NCBI GenBank assembly: GCA_019914995.1
Contig: CM034135.1
Span: 1,986,501 to 2,050,500 of the forward strand
Direction: 5' to 3'
From: Acanthochlamys bracteata
Taxonomy: Eukaryota > Streptophyta > Magnoliopsida > Pandanales > Velloziaceae
Length of the DNA: 64,000 bases
This document shows positions 1-11,426 of the stretch, piece by piece; position 1 is the stretch's first letter; every line of letters begins with the position of its first letter. Made by a program: the position numbers and the translations under genes. The notes under the pieces were generated by a model. That model was given only the letters and a program-made list of their open reading frames with translations. It did no database searches and was not told the origin of the DNA.

Positions 1-225
1 TTTCTAAGACGAACTCTGATAACCTGGCCCAATATATACAAAAATTCTATCAGAATTTATCAGTTTCCTTAAAAGGATATTTCCATACCTTTTCTGCATG
101 TTTTTATTTCAATTCACTGAAATAATATACTCCCAGAACCATCATGAAAGAATCTTATTTTGCAACGGTTGTAGTGTTTGCTATCTGCTTCTGACCCGCT
201 CTCCTTTATTGAAAATATTCTGTAG

Positions 226-554
226 GAGGAAGAGATGGTTCGATCGCAGCATGACAAAAAGCTACTCACACTACATAGGCTAGAAACTAGAGATCATGAC
301 CTGTTAACGGCTGAGAAGTTGTGGTCCAACGTTGAGTATCTGCAGGCAAGAATCATTTCATTGCAGGAGTCCATAAATGATACCTGCCTGTCCATATCAA
401 GCCTCAGGGATGTGCTTCTTTATCCTCAGTTGGTTGAACTATCTTTAGGGTAAGTACATTGGGTTTTTCTTTGGAATTTGTGCTTGCATAAGTTTACAGT
501 TTTGTTGGAAGGTACTATGTGGACTGCTGCAGTAAACTTGCAAAGTACATTGTT

Positions 555-591
<37 letters not shown>

Positions 592-1932
592 GGAGATAAA
601 GGCACATTATACCTTAAGGGCACATCGGCGCACATCAGTCCAATTCCGTCGGTACAAATCTCCACAATGATCTCCACCGTTAGATATGAAAAACTATAAG
701 TTCAGAATATGTCGATAAAATTTCAGCTTAATCGGATTGTGAATCAATCTTCATTCGACTTCTTGATCAAGATGACAAAAATAAGACAATATATGTTTTG
801 CATTTTTTCTATTTGTATCATCATGATCAAGAAGCCGAATTAAAGTTGATTCGCAATTCGATTGAGATAAAATTTTGTCAATATATTCTAAATTTATAGT
901 TCTTCATATCCAACGGAGAGATCACTTTTGGAACTTTGTACTGACAGACCCAAATTGATGTGCGTCGATGTGCCTCTATCTCTATCCATATATAGATGGA
1001 TTCTAATAAGATTGAGAAATGGGATTCATTACTTGTTTGAAGATTATTTATAATGTATGATTAAGCTTGAAAAAGACTAAACTTGGTTTTTGTTTCCTAT
1101 TTTCAAGTCTTCTGCAGATGTGGCGAACGATGTACGAATGCCATCTGGTTCAAAACCACATCTCTCAGCAAGCAAATCTCCTTGACAGCCACCCAGGCTT
1201 TGAACCTACTTCAGATTCTCATCATAAAGCTACCATCCAACTTGAAACTGAGGTCAACTCCTGGTACAACTCCTTCTGCAATCTCTTAACATATCAACGT
1301 GAATATATACTCGTCCTCAATCAATGGGTAAGACTCACCGACTGCTTACCGGACAACACTGGTACCACTTCTGGTATCCAAGGACTTTGTCAGGAATTAC
1401 ATCTTGCTCTTGACAGGTTGCCAGAAAAGGTATCTCACATTTTACATGCGATCTGATATTACTTCTCACTGTCTAGATTTTTTACGTTGTTCCCCTAAAG
1501 CTCAGGTATCAAATTCGTTTATGTTGCTTTTTGTTTGAACAGGTGGCTGCTGAGGCAATTAAAAGCTTTCTATCAGTTGTCCACTCAATAGTCTTGCAGC
1601 AAGTTGAAGAATCTAACCTAAAGAGGAGGTCTGACTGCCTCAAGGCAAAGTTGGAAAGAGAGTTGAGTTCATTCCATGAATTGGAGAACATCTTTGAGAA
1701 TGCTACCGATCAAACTAACCATCCCGTTACAGCAAAGCGTGCAAAGCTGAATAACTTGAAAAGGAAAGCTGAAGAAGAGAGGACAAAGTATCTCACTGCT
1801 ATTAGAATTACGCAATCAATGACCCATGACAAGCTGCAGAGAAGCCTCCCAAATGTCTTTCAGGCGTTGATGGGATTTGCTAATGTATGCATTCAGTCTT
1901 TAGAGGGCATTGCAGGCCAACAGGAATTATGA
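226..1932 (+). CDS. DUF632 (bZIP-like) plant protein, C-terminal part only
   Basis: Three exons join in phase: 226-449, 1108-1429 and 1543-1932 (TGA). The 5' part lies before the window; the first exon opens after a TGTAG acceptor. The product matches the C-terminal half of plant DUF630/DUF632 proteins (the NRG2 / ROLLING AND ERECT LEAF 2 group). Visible family signs are the LRDxxLxPQLxEL stretch, the MWRTMYECH motif right after the second splice junction, the NSWYNSFCNLLTYQREY segment, and a charged coiled-coil near the C-terminus (KAKLERELSSFHELE, then a Lys/Glu-rich helix). Members are described as nuclear or membrane-associated regulators of nitrate response or leaf shape; which role applies here is unknown. 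The first intron (450-1107) holds a foldback MITE. The family call is firm, the exact orthologue is not. Confidence 0.85.
557..590. repeat. (TA)n microsatellite
   Basis: An uninterrupted TA run in the first visible intron of the DUF632 gene, directly abutting the left end of the foldback element at 590-995. The second copy of that element, near 21.5 kb, is also bordered by TA runs, so TA microsatellites look like its insertion target. Confidence 0.95.
590..995. mobile_element. Foldback MITE, copy 1 (inserts at TA repeats)
   Basis: The element of about 405 bp is a near-perfect inverted repeat over its whole length. The left arm holds GATATGAAAAACTATAAGTT and then TTGATCAAGATGACAAA. The right arm holds the reverse complement of both with few differences (ATGATCAAGAAG near 822, then TATAGTTCTTCATATC near 896). 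Outer ends match as TATATAATGGAGATAAAGGC against the complement of GCCTCTATCTCTATCCATAT. There is no coding capacity. It sits in a DUF632 intron beside a (TA)n run. Copy 2 at 21522-21920 shares the arm core. Insertion into TA microsatellites resembles the Micron-type MITEs described in rice; the family name here is my inference. Confidence 0.85.
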
Positions 1933-2835
1933 ACAGTTCTTCAGAAAGCATGCTACTGGTATAGTCAAGGCAACAATCTTACAGCTGTGCTGCAGTAGAG
2001 ATCATACTGCACAAGAGTCTATCTGAGATTGAATTCAACCTTTCACGAAACTATAAATTTACGTGTGCTGGTTGGTGCTCATTCAAATTGGAATAAAAGC
2101 AGACAGGTGCTATTCGAGCTGAAAATAGTAATAAGTTCACAATGACTTCAAACTGAAGGATGCAAGCTCATGATCTCAACATTAGAATCACCGAATAACC
2201 TTACACACAAGCGAGAATGGTAGAATGCGAGCAGAAGCAATGTGTATGGCCGAGTATCTGCTTTAAATATTAGCAAGCGGGTTAAAAATCAAGTAAGTAA
2301 ATGCGTTTTTAAAAATATTACAGCAAAATCCATCCCCAAATTCTTACTAGTTAATGTAGCAATTTCCAGCATTAACTTACAGTGAGATGCTGAAGCTCCA
2401 CATAAAGTTTCAAGCCTGTGCTAAACTTATGTACAACCCTTATGAGATTATCTGATCAGGAATATAAGATGTACAACACTTATGAGAATAATTTCTAAAG
2501 ATTATATTTATTTTGTCAGGTAGTGACTTTCTCTCGGAAAAACAAAATCAGGTGAATTTTTGTATTTGTTGTAGCTTTTACTGTTTGTGATCTGGGCTGC
2601 AGCATACTATGCATGATTATTATTTTTGGTGAGTTTATATAGTTTACAAATGCAATCCTCATGTAGCAAACACTTAAAGCATGTGCTAACAACCAATGCA
2701 AGTACTATGCTCAGGACTACCTAATAATCAGTATTCAATCTGCAAACAAGCAGTACCATAATCTTTCTGTTGCCTGACTTATCGATCAGAGAAAGGTTAC
2801 AATCTGTTTGATAATTAACTTTTCTGAATACATTT
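1933..2835. other. Intergenic: DUF632 3' UTR and CYP703 upstream region
   Basis: There is no coding-like stretch. The first part is probably the DUF632 3' UTR. The AT-rich remainder is the presumed promoter and leader of the P450 gene. I see no convincing TATA box or known pollen motif. Confidence 0.6.
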
Positions 2836-4493
2836 ATGGTGCTCGTTGCGGTTGTGGCATTGGTCACCCTTCTGCTTGCAACCATCGTGTTGTCATGGAA
2901 GAATTCCAGGATCCGTCTTCCGCCAGGGCCTCCTAGATGGCCTATTATAGGCAACCTTCTCCAACTGAGCCACCTTCCTCACAGGGATTTTGCAGGTTTC
3001 TCCGCTAAATATGGACCATTAGTCTATCTCCGGCTAGGTTGCGTCAACGCCATCACCACTGATGATCCTGAGGTCATTCGGGAGATTCTCCTCAGGCAAG
3101 ATGAATTGTTTTCCTCAAGGCCAAGAACACTAGCTGCAATTCATCTTGCTTATGGGTGTGGTGATGTCGCATTGGCCCCAATGGGACTTCACTGGAAGCA
3201 CATGAGACGGATTTGCATGGAGCACTTGCTGACAACTCGACGGCTTGATTCCTTTACATTGCATCGGTCGCAAGAAGCAAATTACCTTGTGAAGGAGGTA
3301 TGGAATCAAGCAATCAATGGGGAAGTGGTGGACATGAGAAAACTGCTAGGTGCTTTCTCCATGAACAACGTTACCAGAATGCTGCTAGGCAAACAGTTCT
3401 TCGGAGCTGAATCAGCTGGGCAAAAGGAAGCTTCAGAATTTGTGGATATCACTCATGAACTCTTTCACTTGCTCGGAATGATCTACATAGGCGATTATCT
3501 TCCTATATGGAGGTGGTTCGATCCGTCTGGGTGCGAGAAGAAGATGAGGGAGGTTGAAAGGAAGGTGGATGAGTTCCACCAGAGGATAATTGATGAACAC
3601 AGAAAGGCAACAGAAGAAAAGAAGAGGAATGGTGGTGCAGTTGATGAAACAAAGATGGATTTTGTTGATGTTTTGCTGTCTCTGCCTGGTGAAGGTGGGC
3701 ATGAACATATGGATGACAAAGATATCAAAGCACTGATGCAGGTTATTAATTAGTTAATTTCTTACCACTTCTATAACATTCAGTCGATCTGCTGTCTTGT
3801 TATATGCACACAACTTCTTTTGATATATTGTTTCTTTTGCCATGGCAGGATATGATTGCTGCTGCAACTGATACTTCTTCAGTGACAAATGAATGGGCAA
3901 TGGTTGAACTCATCAAGCACCCTTACATACTCCGCAAGGTTCAGGATGAGCTCGATGCAGTAGTAGGCAAAGACCGAATGGTTTCCGAATCAGACCTGTC
4001 CCATTTAACGTACCTCACGTGCGTCGTCCGTGAAACCTTCCGTATGCACCCGGCCGGTCCATTCCTCATCCCTCACGAATCCATGAAGCCTACTAAACTC
4101 ATGGGCTACGATATTCCAGCCGGAACTCGAATCTTCATCAACACTTACGGGCTCGGCCGAAACGCAAACATCTGGGACGACATTGACGAGTTCCGACCAG
4201 AGCGTCACATGCCGGAAGACGGCAGTAAAGTGGAAGTTGCGCACGGACCTGATTTCGTTATACTCCCGTTCGGTGCCGGACGACGGAAGTGTCCTGGTGC
4301 TCCGTTGGGCTTAATGATGGTATTAATGGGCTTAGCCCGTTTATGCCATTGCTTTAATTGGGCTCCACCTGATGGAATCCGTCCTGATGATATTGACAGG
4401 GAAGAAGTTTATGGTATGACTATGCCTAAAGCCCACCCGTTGACGGCTGTTGCTAAGCCTAGACTGAACCCGAACTTGTATCGCTCATTATAA
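2836..4493 (+). CDS. CYP703A2: Cytochrome P450, CYP703A-like fatty acid hydroxylase
   Basis: Two exons, 2836-3741 and 3849-4493 (TAA), encode 516 residues, the usual length. A hydrophobic N-terminal anchor (about residues 1-20) precedes the proline hinge LPPGPPRWPIIGN. The I-helix oxygen-binding motif AATDTSS opens the second exon, followed by the ExxR motif (ETFR) and the heme loop FGAGRRKCPG with its axial cysteine. Long stretches such as LAYGCGDVALAPMG, GAFSMNNVTRMLLGKQFFG and EVYGMTMPKA match my memory of Arabidopsis CYP703A2. That family hydroxylates medium-chain fatty acids such as laurate in the ER of anther tapetum, supplying sporopollenin precursors for pollen exine. The single intron just before the I-helix fits. 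The reading frame is intact. The gene converges on the metallo-hydrolase downstream. Confidence 0.95.
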
Positions 4494-5296
4494 TAATCAT
4501 CACACAGTTAAGTAGTGTTTTTTTTATTAAATTAAACATAAATTAATTATGGAATGAATTATTTCTTCACTAATCTTTTTTTTTTTACGTGGGGTTAATT
4601 TATGAGCATAATTAGGGGTTAATTAATTTCCTCAAATTTGTTTTTTCACGAAATAAAAAAAAATGGCGCCTTTTCATCTTCGAATCAATCACGAGAACGG
4701 TTCCCGGTTTTTATTTGTTTTGTTAAACACTCGTTCATCTTATCTTCACTCTCTAAATTCAAACCCAAAAGTTAACTACAATGGGTTCTCTTTTTAAGAA
4801 GTATCGTAGCATATCTCAATGCCCATTTGAAATTGCAGTACGATGAAAATAACCTTGCCATAACCACTCACAAACTATAGCTGGGCGAAGCAAAACACTC
4901 AAAGCAACTCATGGTATTACATTTCATATTTCCAACAGAAAGTCTATGAAGGAAGATACTTCGCGAGGCATATAGGTATCTATGTCATATGAATCAAAGA
5001 ATTGTTGCAGGTGCAAACAGTTTGGTGGTATTCTACAGGATCCATCAGCATTTAACTAAGACCAGTTAAAGTGGAATACGGCTCGCAGCGTATAAATACT
5101 GTTGGCAGGAAAATAGCTGGAGCAAGAAAGCATCACTTCTCAACTACGTATATATTCTCCTCTAAGAAGACTCTCTGCAAAATCAAATGTAAGTATAAAT
5201 CATGCAATTTGAGAAATGATTGAAAAGGCAGGGGAAAGTCCATAAATAGCAACTGCGAGATATAGACAGAAGAAATTTCAGAGAAATCATACCTTC
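4494..5296. other. Intergenic between convergent genes
   Basis: The region has no coding potential. It should hold the 3' UTRs of the P450 (+) and the metallo-hydrolase (-). T-rich and A-rich tracts occur near 4515-4660. Confidence 0.6.
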
Positions 5297-8200
5297 TTAC
5301 AAGTCAATTTCGAGTCTCAGGCCATCACAAGCAAGTTGCACCTGTATACCTTCTCTGAAAAGGAAAGCATGTCAATTTTGTTTCTTTAGCTAAGTAGATA
5401 ACATTTCTAAGGGTTTTAAGTTCACTACAAGTACCTAAATTTTTTATGTACACCACCTATGTTTCTAAATTTGTATTTGAAGTACGCAGCTCTCTAAACT
5501 TTCAAACTCGATGCAATCAACTCTTTTTTATATTTGTGTTTCATATTTGCCCTTATATTAATGTAACCAAATCTCATGAAATTATTAGAAAAAGCGAATA
5601 GTAAGACATATCAACTCTTTTTTTTACTCTTTTTAATGTTAAAGAAGTTACTAATTTCTTAGAAATTAAAAAAAGAAAATAAATAAAAAAAGATTGTTTA
5701 AATTTTTCATAAAGAAGTAAATATACATAATATAGAAAATGGGAACAATAAACAAAAGAAGATTGAAAAACACAATGTAGTTTTCTGAACTTGGAAATAT
5801 CACATTACCTATATAAAAAATTCTGAAACCCTGAAAAGTAATAACTTTTTCAAAAAATATTACAAAATAGAAAATTTCCTAAACTATATTAAATTTATTT
5901 TCTAATAAATGAGAAAGAAAAATTATTTTTGGAAATAATAAACCAGCTTTGATCTCTAATAAAGTCTCGAGATACCTTTTATTTTATGAAAATAAGAAAA
6001 TTAGCTATGTTCTTTATAAATCTAGAAATGTGATTTTAGTTTCAGCAAATTAAAAACTATTCTTTTGCAATAGAATCTAATATGCTATTGTGGGTAAACC
6101 TCCTGACTTTAATATACTATTAATCATACCAATGAAGAATTTCATTTTTTTTCAAATTGATATGAATTTGCCATACACGATAGGGCATATAAGAGAAAAA
6201 TCAAGTATTTAAAGGAGTTGATTTGCATCGATTTTGAAACTTTAGGAAACTATGAGCTTCCAAATAAAAAGGCTTAGGAACTTAACCAGTGAAACATTTA
6301 AAAGTTTAGACACCTCTAATGAACTTAACCTTTCTAATAGAATCCAGAATGAGTAACAAAATGACATTACAAATCAGATAATTTGATCTAACTATATAGC
6401 AAGGCTGGATTGTAATTGTATTTCTATTGGAAATTGTAGCCATCTGAATCTAACTACATTCCAGCTTTTGGACAAAAGAAATATATGACAATCTAAACCA
6501 ACTTTCTAGGTTGGATTGATCAGTCCAGAAATGTTATGTAGTCGAAGGCAAATTTTAGCTTCCTACCTGCTAGACCATTCTGCAAGCGCCTTATTGTCTT
6601 TATGATGATCAAACTCATGTGTCATCCCTATAAATAAGGCCTGCTTAGGACGAGTCCTCTTCACAGCATCAAGCGTCTGTGAATGAGAGCAATCAAATTA
6701 TGAAGACCTTCAAAGGTGATATATCTAGATCAGACATGAAGATATACACAACAGAGTTATAAAGAAACACTGACTTGGTTCAGGCAAAAATGAGTATTGT
6801 GAGAACCCTCCTGCTCAAGTAAATGACATATCATTCTGTTAGGAAGCTTGCTCAACATATAAAAACTAAACCATGCATTTGGAATTCTTAAAACAGTCTA
6901 TCACGCAAAAGAAAGACTCTGCCATGCAAAGACTTCAAAACTTGCTATCAGCTAACAAAGACAGAAACCGACCATTTAAAAGAGGGAAGTCCTACATTTT
7001 CTAGGTCAGAGGCTAACAGGGAGTAATGATACCGCAAAGCACTCCATTCAAACTATCTTGTTCAAAACATCCAAAGCAGAAATAGCACAAATATAAGAGA
7101 ATTGACTTAACTGCTGCACCATAGCATTATCAACATCTCTAAATGAAGTTGTAGAACAGTGAGCATAAAATGCCTTAAATTGTAATCAGAATGCAAATTA
7201 CTCGAGGAAGCTGAAGACAACACACACATACCAACCTTATAAAGTGTATCCAGAATAAGAAGATCCAATTGCCCACCTCCAGATGCTGAGATAACTGCAA
7301 ATTTAAAAAGTTCCCATTTTTTGTAAATAACAAAAGCTGCAAGCTGAGTTCATTACATTACAACATGTGCCAAGACTAATGAAGTTTCAGAACAAAAGCT
7401 TGTAAAGAAACTAGCAGTCTAAGAGCGTGAACAAGCATATGCAACATTGCCTACCATGCTCCGTTTCAGTAGGGAACCGAGAAACATCAGATATATATGC
7501 AACCCTAGACTTTTTACCAAAAAGAAATCCCAAAGAAATGTAATCCTCTCCATGCATTACCTAGAATTATAAAGAGAGTACAAACTTAGAATCAGAAGTA
7601 TCACACTAAATTAAATCCAAAGAAGATGAATTGAAGAAGTAACTGGCAAAGGCACAAACTGTAGGCCTGACAATTCAAATGGTTTGTTTATATCACTCGC
7701 AATTATTTTCCAGTCAAGTTGAGCAACACGTCTCACTTCTTCACCTTCTTTCAACTTTTGCTGAACTAAATATGGGAATTTTGCTGTTAGACTGCCAAAC
7801 AAGAAGCAAATTAAAAGGTAAGCATGAGAACAAAGAAGAGAAAGTTTCAATCTGATACATAAGAACTTTTAAATCTCCATGAACAATTTTCTACACCTGT
7901 CCATTGCATACTGAGTGAGGTAGATTGGAGTGGGATCAATACTATTTGTAGGACTGAAAGGTTGAACTGCCCTTATGTCATCAAGGCCAAGAACTGCATC
8001 TGCATGTTCATGGGTCAAAATTATCTGCTCGAAAAGCAATAAATTTTAGTCCAGGCAAAATAGTGTTAACAAAACTTAACCATATTATGAAAAAAGAACA
8101 TAACTATTAAGGATAATAATATACATATACTCACAGAATCAACTCGAGGAATCTTGTGGTAAGTAAACCATCGAAGAACTTGCTCTCTGAATGTCTTCCC

Positions 8201-8810
8201 TACATCAATCAGTATGTAGTTGTGTCTGCCATCATTCTGACAATAGTCAATTAAAAGAGAAGTATTTGTCCTGGAAAGGACCATTATACATTAGCATCAG
8301 ATTATCTCCAACAGAGGAAGAGCATAGTAAGCGACTCCCTTTCAATTGCAAACCATAACCGATTGCCTTTACCACAGTGTGAAAATTGTTGAATGCTCAA
8401 ATTTATGTAGCATGACAACTGGCGGCACTACATTAATCATTACATAGGCATTCTTTAAAAAGCTTTGTCTTTATTGAATCTAAAAATTGTTATTCAGCAT
8501 AGATCTATAGCACAGTAACAGTAAAAATTTAACAAACGATCGAACCTTTACGAGAGATAACGATTACATTAACCATAAATATGCCAAATCACAGCTTTAT
8601 TTTATCAAAATTTGAATTTTTTTACCGATAATTTGGATTCTTTTCAGGTGGAATGGAGAGAGATTGAGAGCAGACAAGGCACGGTGGATCACTAGGTTGA
8701 ATCAAGCACCGAGCGTTAGGAACGGCACTGGAACAACCCGTACCGAGAAATATCAACGACGACGATGTTGCAACCTCAGCACCGTTGATCTGCAAGCTTC
8801 CGTTCTCCAT
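5297..8810 (-). CDS. Metallo-beta-lactamase-fold hydrolase (PhnP-like phosphodiesterase family)
   Basis: Eight exons on the minus strand join in perfect phase: 8626-8810, 8135-8270, 7897-8024, 7644-7791, 7455-7560, 7236-7294, 6567-6676 and 5297-5354, giving 309 residues. The N-terminus contains FLGTGCSSAVPNARC, a family-typical start strand. Exon 3 carries the metal-binding THEHADAVLGLDD motif (HxHxD). Exon 5 has a later metal-ligand segment, SRVAYISDVSRFP. The C-terminal THEFDHH in exon 7 would supply the last histidines. This is the plant member of the family annotated as PhnP-like phosphoribosyl 1,2-cyclic phosphate phosphodiesterase or putative hydrolase (At1g30300 type); its plant substrate is not settled. 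No targeting peptide is evident. The large intron at 5355-6566 is AT-rich. The frame is intact. Confidence 0.88.
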
Positions 8811-9999
8811 TGCCGGCGATCGAATTCAATGAACGTAACGACTAACGAGAGAGAGAGAAGGAAAGAAAAACTATTTAATTTTTAATGGAGTATACTTGAG
8901 TAAATGGACGGTCAAGATTTCCCCCAATGAACAGGGGAGTGATGGTGGGGAACGACGAGGTTTGCTAGTTGTGGTAAAACAAAAAACAGCAAACTATTGT
9001 TATGTTCTTTGCTACTTTGCTAGCCTCGTAATATTTTTTGTTATGTTCTTATTACGAACAAACATGAAATTAAGAGTTTACTTAAATGAATATTTAAAAA
9101 TTTTATAGAACAATTTCTTTTGCATAAATATTTCACATGCGATGTTGGATTTAATTTTTATAAACCATACTCAATATTTATATATTAATTATATATATAG
9201 AAATAATTTTAAATTACTAATTAGTTTAGTGATAAAATACTATTATTTTATCTGTACGGTTATAAGTTGTTATCATTAAATAGTTATTTATATGAAAACA
9301 ATTTTATTACTTTATTATAACATATTAATTTTAGTTTAGAAACAAAGACTTGAAGAGATGTCTAGGCTTGTTTAAAAATAGAGCTTTTAAGAAAAAAATC
9401 TTATGAATTTAAAAAAAGAATAAGCAATTTTATGAAAAATAAAGTATGTATATAATAATTTTATGATGTATAATTCAGATATTTCTTCCAAACTTTATAA
9501 TACAGTAGAAGATTTTTTTGTGCTTGAAGTTTTTCAAAAAGAAAGGCATTCGGACAATGTTGATATCCCCAGAGTTTTAAGAACTAAAATGCATGGAAAA
9601 AAGAAAGGCATCCGGACAATGTTGATGGTGGTATGCAAATGGCAACGAACAACTTTTCCTTATTCAAACTTTTTCCTTCTTCTCTTTTACAAACAAATCC
9701 AATGGAGGACCATATAGTTAGCATGCCTTCTATACAACAACTGCTTGCCAAAAGAATAACAACACTACAAACTATCACTATTGCTGTCTACCTTATTAGC
9801 TGCCAACCAAGACTGATCATATAAAGTGCTTCTTGTCTACTAACAAACTCAAAGCACACAAAAAAAGCAAAAGTTTTCATTTTTTCCTTTCACATGCTTG
9901 CATGCATGCTTGTGTAACATTATCCAGCAAACCTTTTTTTCTTTCTTCACTCAAATTTCTTTTGTTAAATCTTTTGCAGCAAACAATCGTATCAAGTTA
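8811..9999. other. Divergent intergenic region, AT-rich
   Basis: This lies between the start codons of the metallo-hydrolase (-) and the JAC1-like gene (+). A GA-rich leader segment sits near 8845-8865. The sequence at 9050-9480 is very AT-rich without recognisable genes. Nearly the same short segment occurs twice, around 9541 and 9604 (AAAGGCATTCGGACAATGTT and AAAGGCATCCGGACAATGTT), a 63-bp-spaced direct repeat. Confidence 0.6.
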
Positions 10000-10986
10000 A
10001 TGAATGAAAATTATGATATGTATCGAAGTTGGTCATTCATTGATCGAACTGTAACTCATATGGATAAATCATGGAGGCGCCCTGTGGTAGCAGGAGAAAA
10101 AAACCATCGCCGAGGAGATCTTTTGCACCCTGAAGATTTCGTCGATGTCTTCGGAGGCCCACCGCGCTCTGTTCTCCGCCGCAGTTTCTCATGCAGTGCT
10201 TATCATCCTGTTCCCTTATGCAATAAAAATTCCGGGTTACCGCCGGCAGGATGGAATCGGGTTCCTGTACGAGAGCGGGTGAAGATGCCGGAGGGGTTTT
10301 ACGACGATATACTCAGTTCGAAATGCATAGACAAATCAAGATTTAGGCCAATGTTTTCGTCAGAGAAAACTTCGGCGACGGCAGCTGCACCGGCGGCGGA
10401 GGACTGTCTGTTAACTTCTATTGCTTCTAAGCTCAGGTGAGTGTTCAGCTTTCGAATACGTAAAGAGCAAAGACTGTTGGCGGTATTTATGTCGATTTAA
10501 ATTTTCAGGCCAATTAAAGTCCCATCGAGGAGAAGGTGTTCTTGTTCTTCACTGTCTACATTGTCCATGGGTGAGCACTACAACCAAGTCAAGTTAGGCA
10601 GAAGATATGCTGCTAACTCATTCATGGAGAACGATCATCATAGAAACAATATTAAGGATTCAATCCGGCAGCGGGCCTGTATCAGTTTCTCTTGCTGCTT
10701 CTCCCGGCCGGAAACTGCCAGCTTTAAGCAGAGCTGTTATCTGAATTCGCATTCGCCATCTTCGGTGATGTCTTCTTCGTTCTTTAACAATCGAGTGTCA
10801 AGCAGTACTATGTCTTTCAAAAGCTGGCAGCAAGAAGAGATTGAATCAAAAAGATCACTTGTTATCGACATTGATAGCAATGCCGACGAAAAACGGAGGG
10901 AAGAAACTGATGTAGATTATCAAGTGAATGCACGGGCAAAAGGTAACTTCTGCAAACATAAACTTAACGGCAAATGCCACCGATAA
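10000..10986 (+). CDS. Uncharacterised protein with JAC1-like N-terminal motif, no J domain
   Basis: Two exons, 10000-10436 and 10509-10986 (TAA), give 304 residues. The start is chosen at ATG 10000. In-frame ATGs at 9898 and 10018 are alternatives, and a TTTTGCAG acceptor just upstream suggests a spliced 5' leader. The recognisable part is the motif DFVDVFGGPPRSVLRRSFS, about 50 residues in, followed by a second short acidic-aromatic motif, FYDDIL. Both resemble the N-terminal half of JAC1-type auxilin-like J proteins (chloroplast movement and clathrin uncoating). No HPD-bearing J domain follows in this frame or in the next kilobase. The rest is low-complexity, rich in Ser, Arg and Asn, and probably disordered. 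Function is unknown; it may be a separate small family that shares only this motif. Confidence 0.7.
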
Positions 10987-11426
10987 AGTTAGAATTCTGT
11001 AATGTATCAAGTAGACAACAAGTAAAGCCCATGTGCCTGTGTATCAATGGAACCTTAAATCACGAAAACATGTCGCACAAAATAGATTTTGTCTGACCGC
11101 CGTTTTCATCATCTACCGGCAGAATGTGTAAAACCTCAAACCTTACAGAAGCACTACGTATGCAAAGGATATTCTTACTCAAACTTTAAGAATACATCAT
11201 ACATGTACATAGAACAAACTATGACATGGCAGTTAAGGCATTTATCTAAGCCAAAAGTTCACAGCACAATATGAGCTGTGAACGTGGAAGTAACAAAAAT
11301 TGGATCACGTGCTATAGCTGAGCACTTGATCTAATGAGACTATGCCTACAATGTGGCTAAAAGAATGTTGTCTATTGCATTCTATAACTGACTAAGAGCA
11401 AATAGAAAGCTCAGCGAAAGCATTTA
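10987..11426. other. Intergenic between convergent genes
   Basis: No coding-like sequence is present. It probably contains the 3' UTRs of the JAC1-like gene (+) and the polyprenyl synthase (-). Confidence 0.55.

Noticed and set aside
426-699. Open frames on both strands inside the first intron
   Set aside because: They cross the (TA)n run and the foldback element and encode IYIYIY-type low complexity; not genes.
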